From positions 340,278 to 404,277 of the forward strand of contig NZ_JAGKJK010000008.1 in NCBI RefSeq assembly GCF_020329435.1: a stretch of DNA of 64,000 bases. Reading direction: 5' to 3'. Position 1 is the first letter of the stretch. Each line of letters begins with the position of its first letter. Positions 63,823 to 64,000 of the stretch are shown here, piece after piece. The notes below the pieces were generated by a model, which saw only the letters and a list, made by a program, of their open reading frames with translations, ran no database searches and had not been told where the DNA came from. A program made the position numbers and the translations under genes. The stretch comes from Bradyrhizobium hereditatis. Lineage in GTDB: Bacteria > Pseudomonadota > Alphaproteobacteria > Rhizobiales > Xanthobacteraceae.

Positions 63823-64000
63823 ATGTTGAATGAACAATTCAGGCTTGGGCGGTTCGGGGATGGTCGTCTCGATAAAGGGGGGCGGCCCTGCTCGAAGGGA
63901 TGGTCACGCGCGCGAGCTCGTGCCTGCGTCGAGCGGCGGATGGCGATCGGGCCAAGATAGTCCGATACGGCCGATTTCTCGCCAATGAGAACGTGAGCTT
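63823..64000 (+). mobile_element. IS4-type transposase, N-terminal part, frameshifted and cut by the edge
   Basis: ATG 63823 with GAGGT upstream gives 'MLNEQFRLGRFGDGRLDKGGR', like the N-terminal DNA-binding motif 'FGDxRLDxR' of IS4/Tn5-type transposases. The frame then fails. From about 63886 another frame reads 'LLEGMVTRASSCLRRAADG' and 'IVRYGRFLANENVS' and stays open to 64000. One missing base in the six-G run after GATAAA explains the switch. The 160 bases before the ATG (63661-63822) hold no gene and may include the element's left end. Confidence 0.75.

Noticed and set aside
63448..63837. Minus-strand frame at the right edge
   Set aside because: It is antisense to the small plus-strand gene and has no recognisable product.

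Overview
The window is high-GC chromosomal DNA from an alphaproteobacterium, most likely a Bradyrhizobium-type member of the Hyphomicrobiales. Several things point that way: the cell-cycle genes mipZ, divK and pleD; EipB (DUF1849); a phasin; the clpS-clpA pair; the gene block dinB / DUF3572 / divK / pleD / rpmG / Nudix / DUF983 / rnr / topA; and dispersed inverted repeats built on CGTCATTGCGAG...GCAATCCAT. I found no rRNA, tRNA, CRISPR array or prophage. This identification is by inspection; no search was run.

Layout. 1-4404: left-edge minus-strand operon of a giant DUF4132/HEAT-repeat protein followed by a MoxR-type AAA+ ATPase cut by the window edge, the same pairing as yehI-yehL of E. coli. 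4907-11117: a lipoprotein, two small proteins, two NodB-type polysaccharide deacetylases and the magnesium transporter MgtE. 11183-19591: an orphan XRE regulator, aldo/keto reductase, TonB/TolA-like protein, DUF599 protein, glutathione S-transferase, DUF1489 protein, panC, and mipZ with GANTC methylation sites beside its start. 19606-24435: a frameshifted dehydrogenase with a divergent MmyB-type regulator, a lipase-like hydrolase, and a VWA/J-domain gene pair. 24686-34141: D,D-carboxypeptidase with SPOR domain, phasin with paired dyads in its promoter, TadG-like VWA protein, clpS-clpA, DUF1737, a frameshifted PilZ protein and a lytic transglycosylase.

34404-39219: azlC (frameshifted)-azlD, trmO, a HIT protein, and a likely operon of RidA, GDPD and a DUF482 acyltransferase. 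39476-47700: eipB, then a compact plus-strand cluster of 2-oxoacid dehydrogenase E1alpha-E1beta-E2, NfeD protease, slipin and GYD protein, followed by a second RidA. 47845-63181: the conserved replication/cell-cycle/RNA block listed above, interrupted by a serine hydrolase, a TetR/MFS pair and a flavin-dependent monooxygenase. 63823-64000: the start of an IS4-type transposase running off the right edge.

Two window-wide features stand out. Four genes (dehydrogenase, PilZ, azlC, transposase) each carry one single-base frameshift in otherwise well-preserved sequence, so either assembly indels or recent decay must be considered. Palindromic elements of three kinds sit almost only at gene 3' ends or between convergent genes. 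The strongest candidate for an under-described system is the DUF4132-MoxR pair at the left edge. The E1/E2-NfeD-slipin-GYD cluster and the VWA-J-domain pair are weaker candidates.
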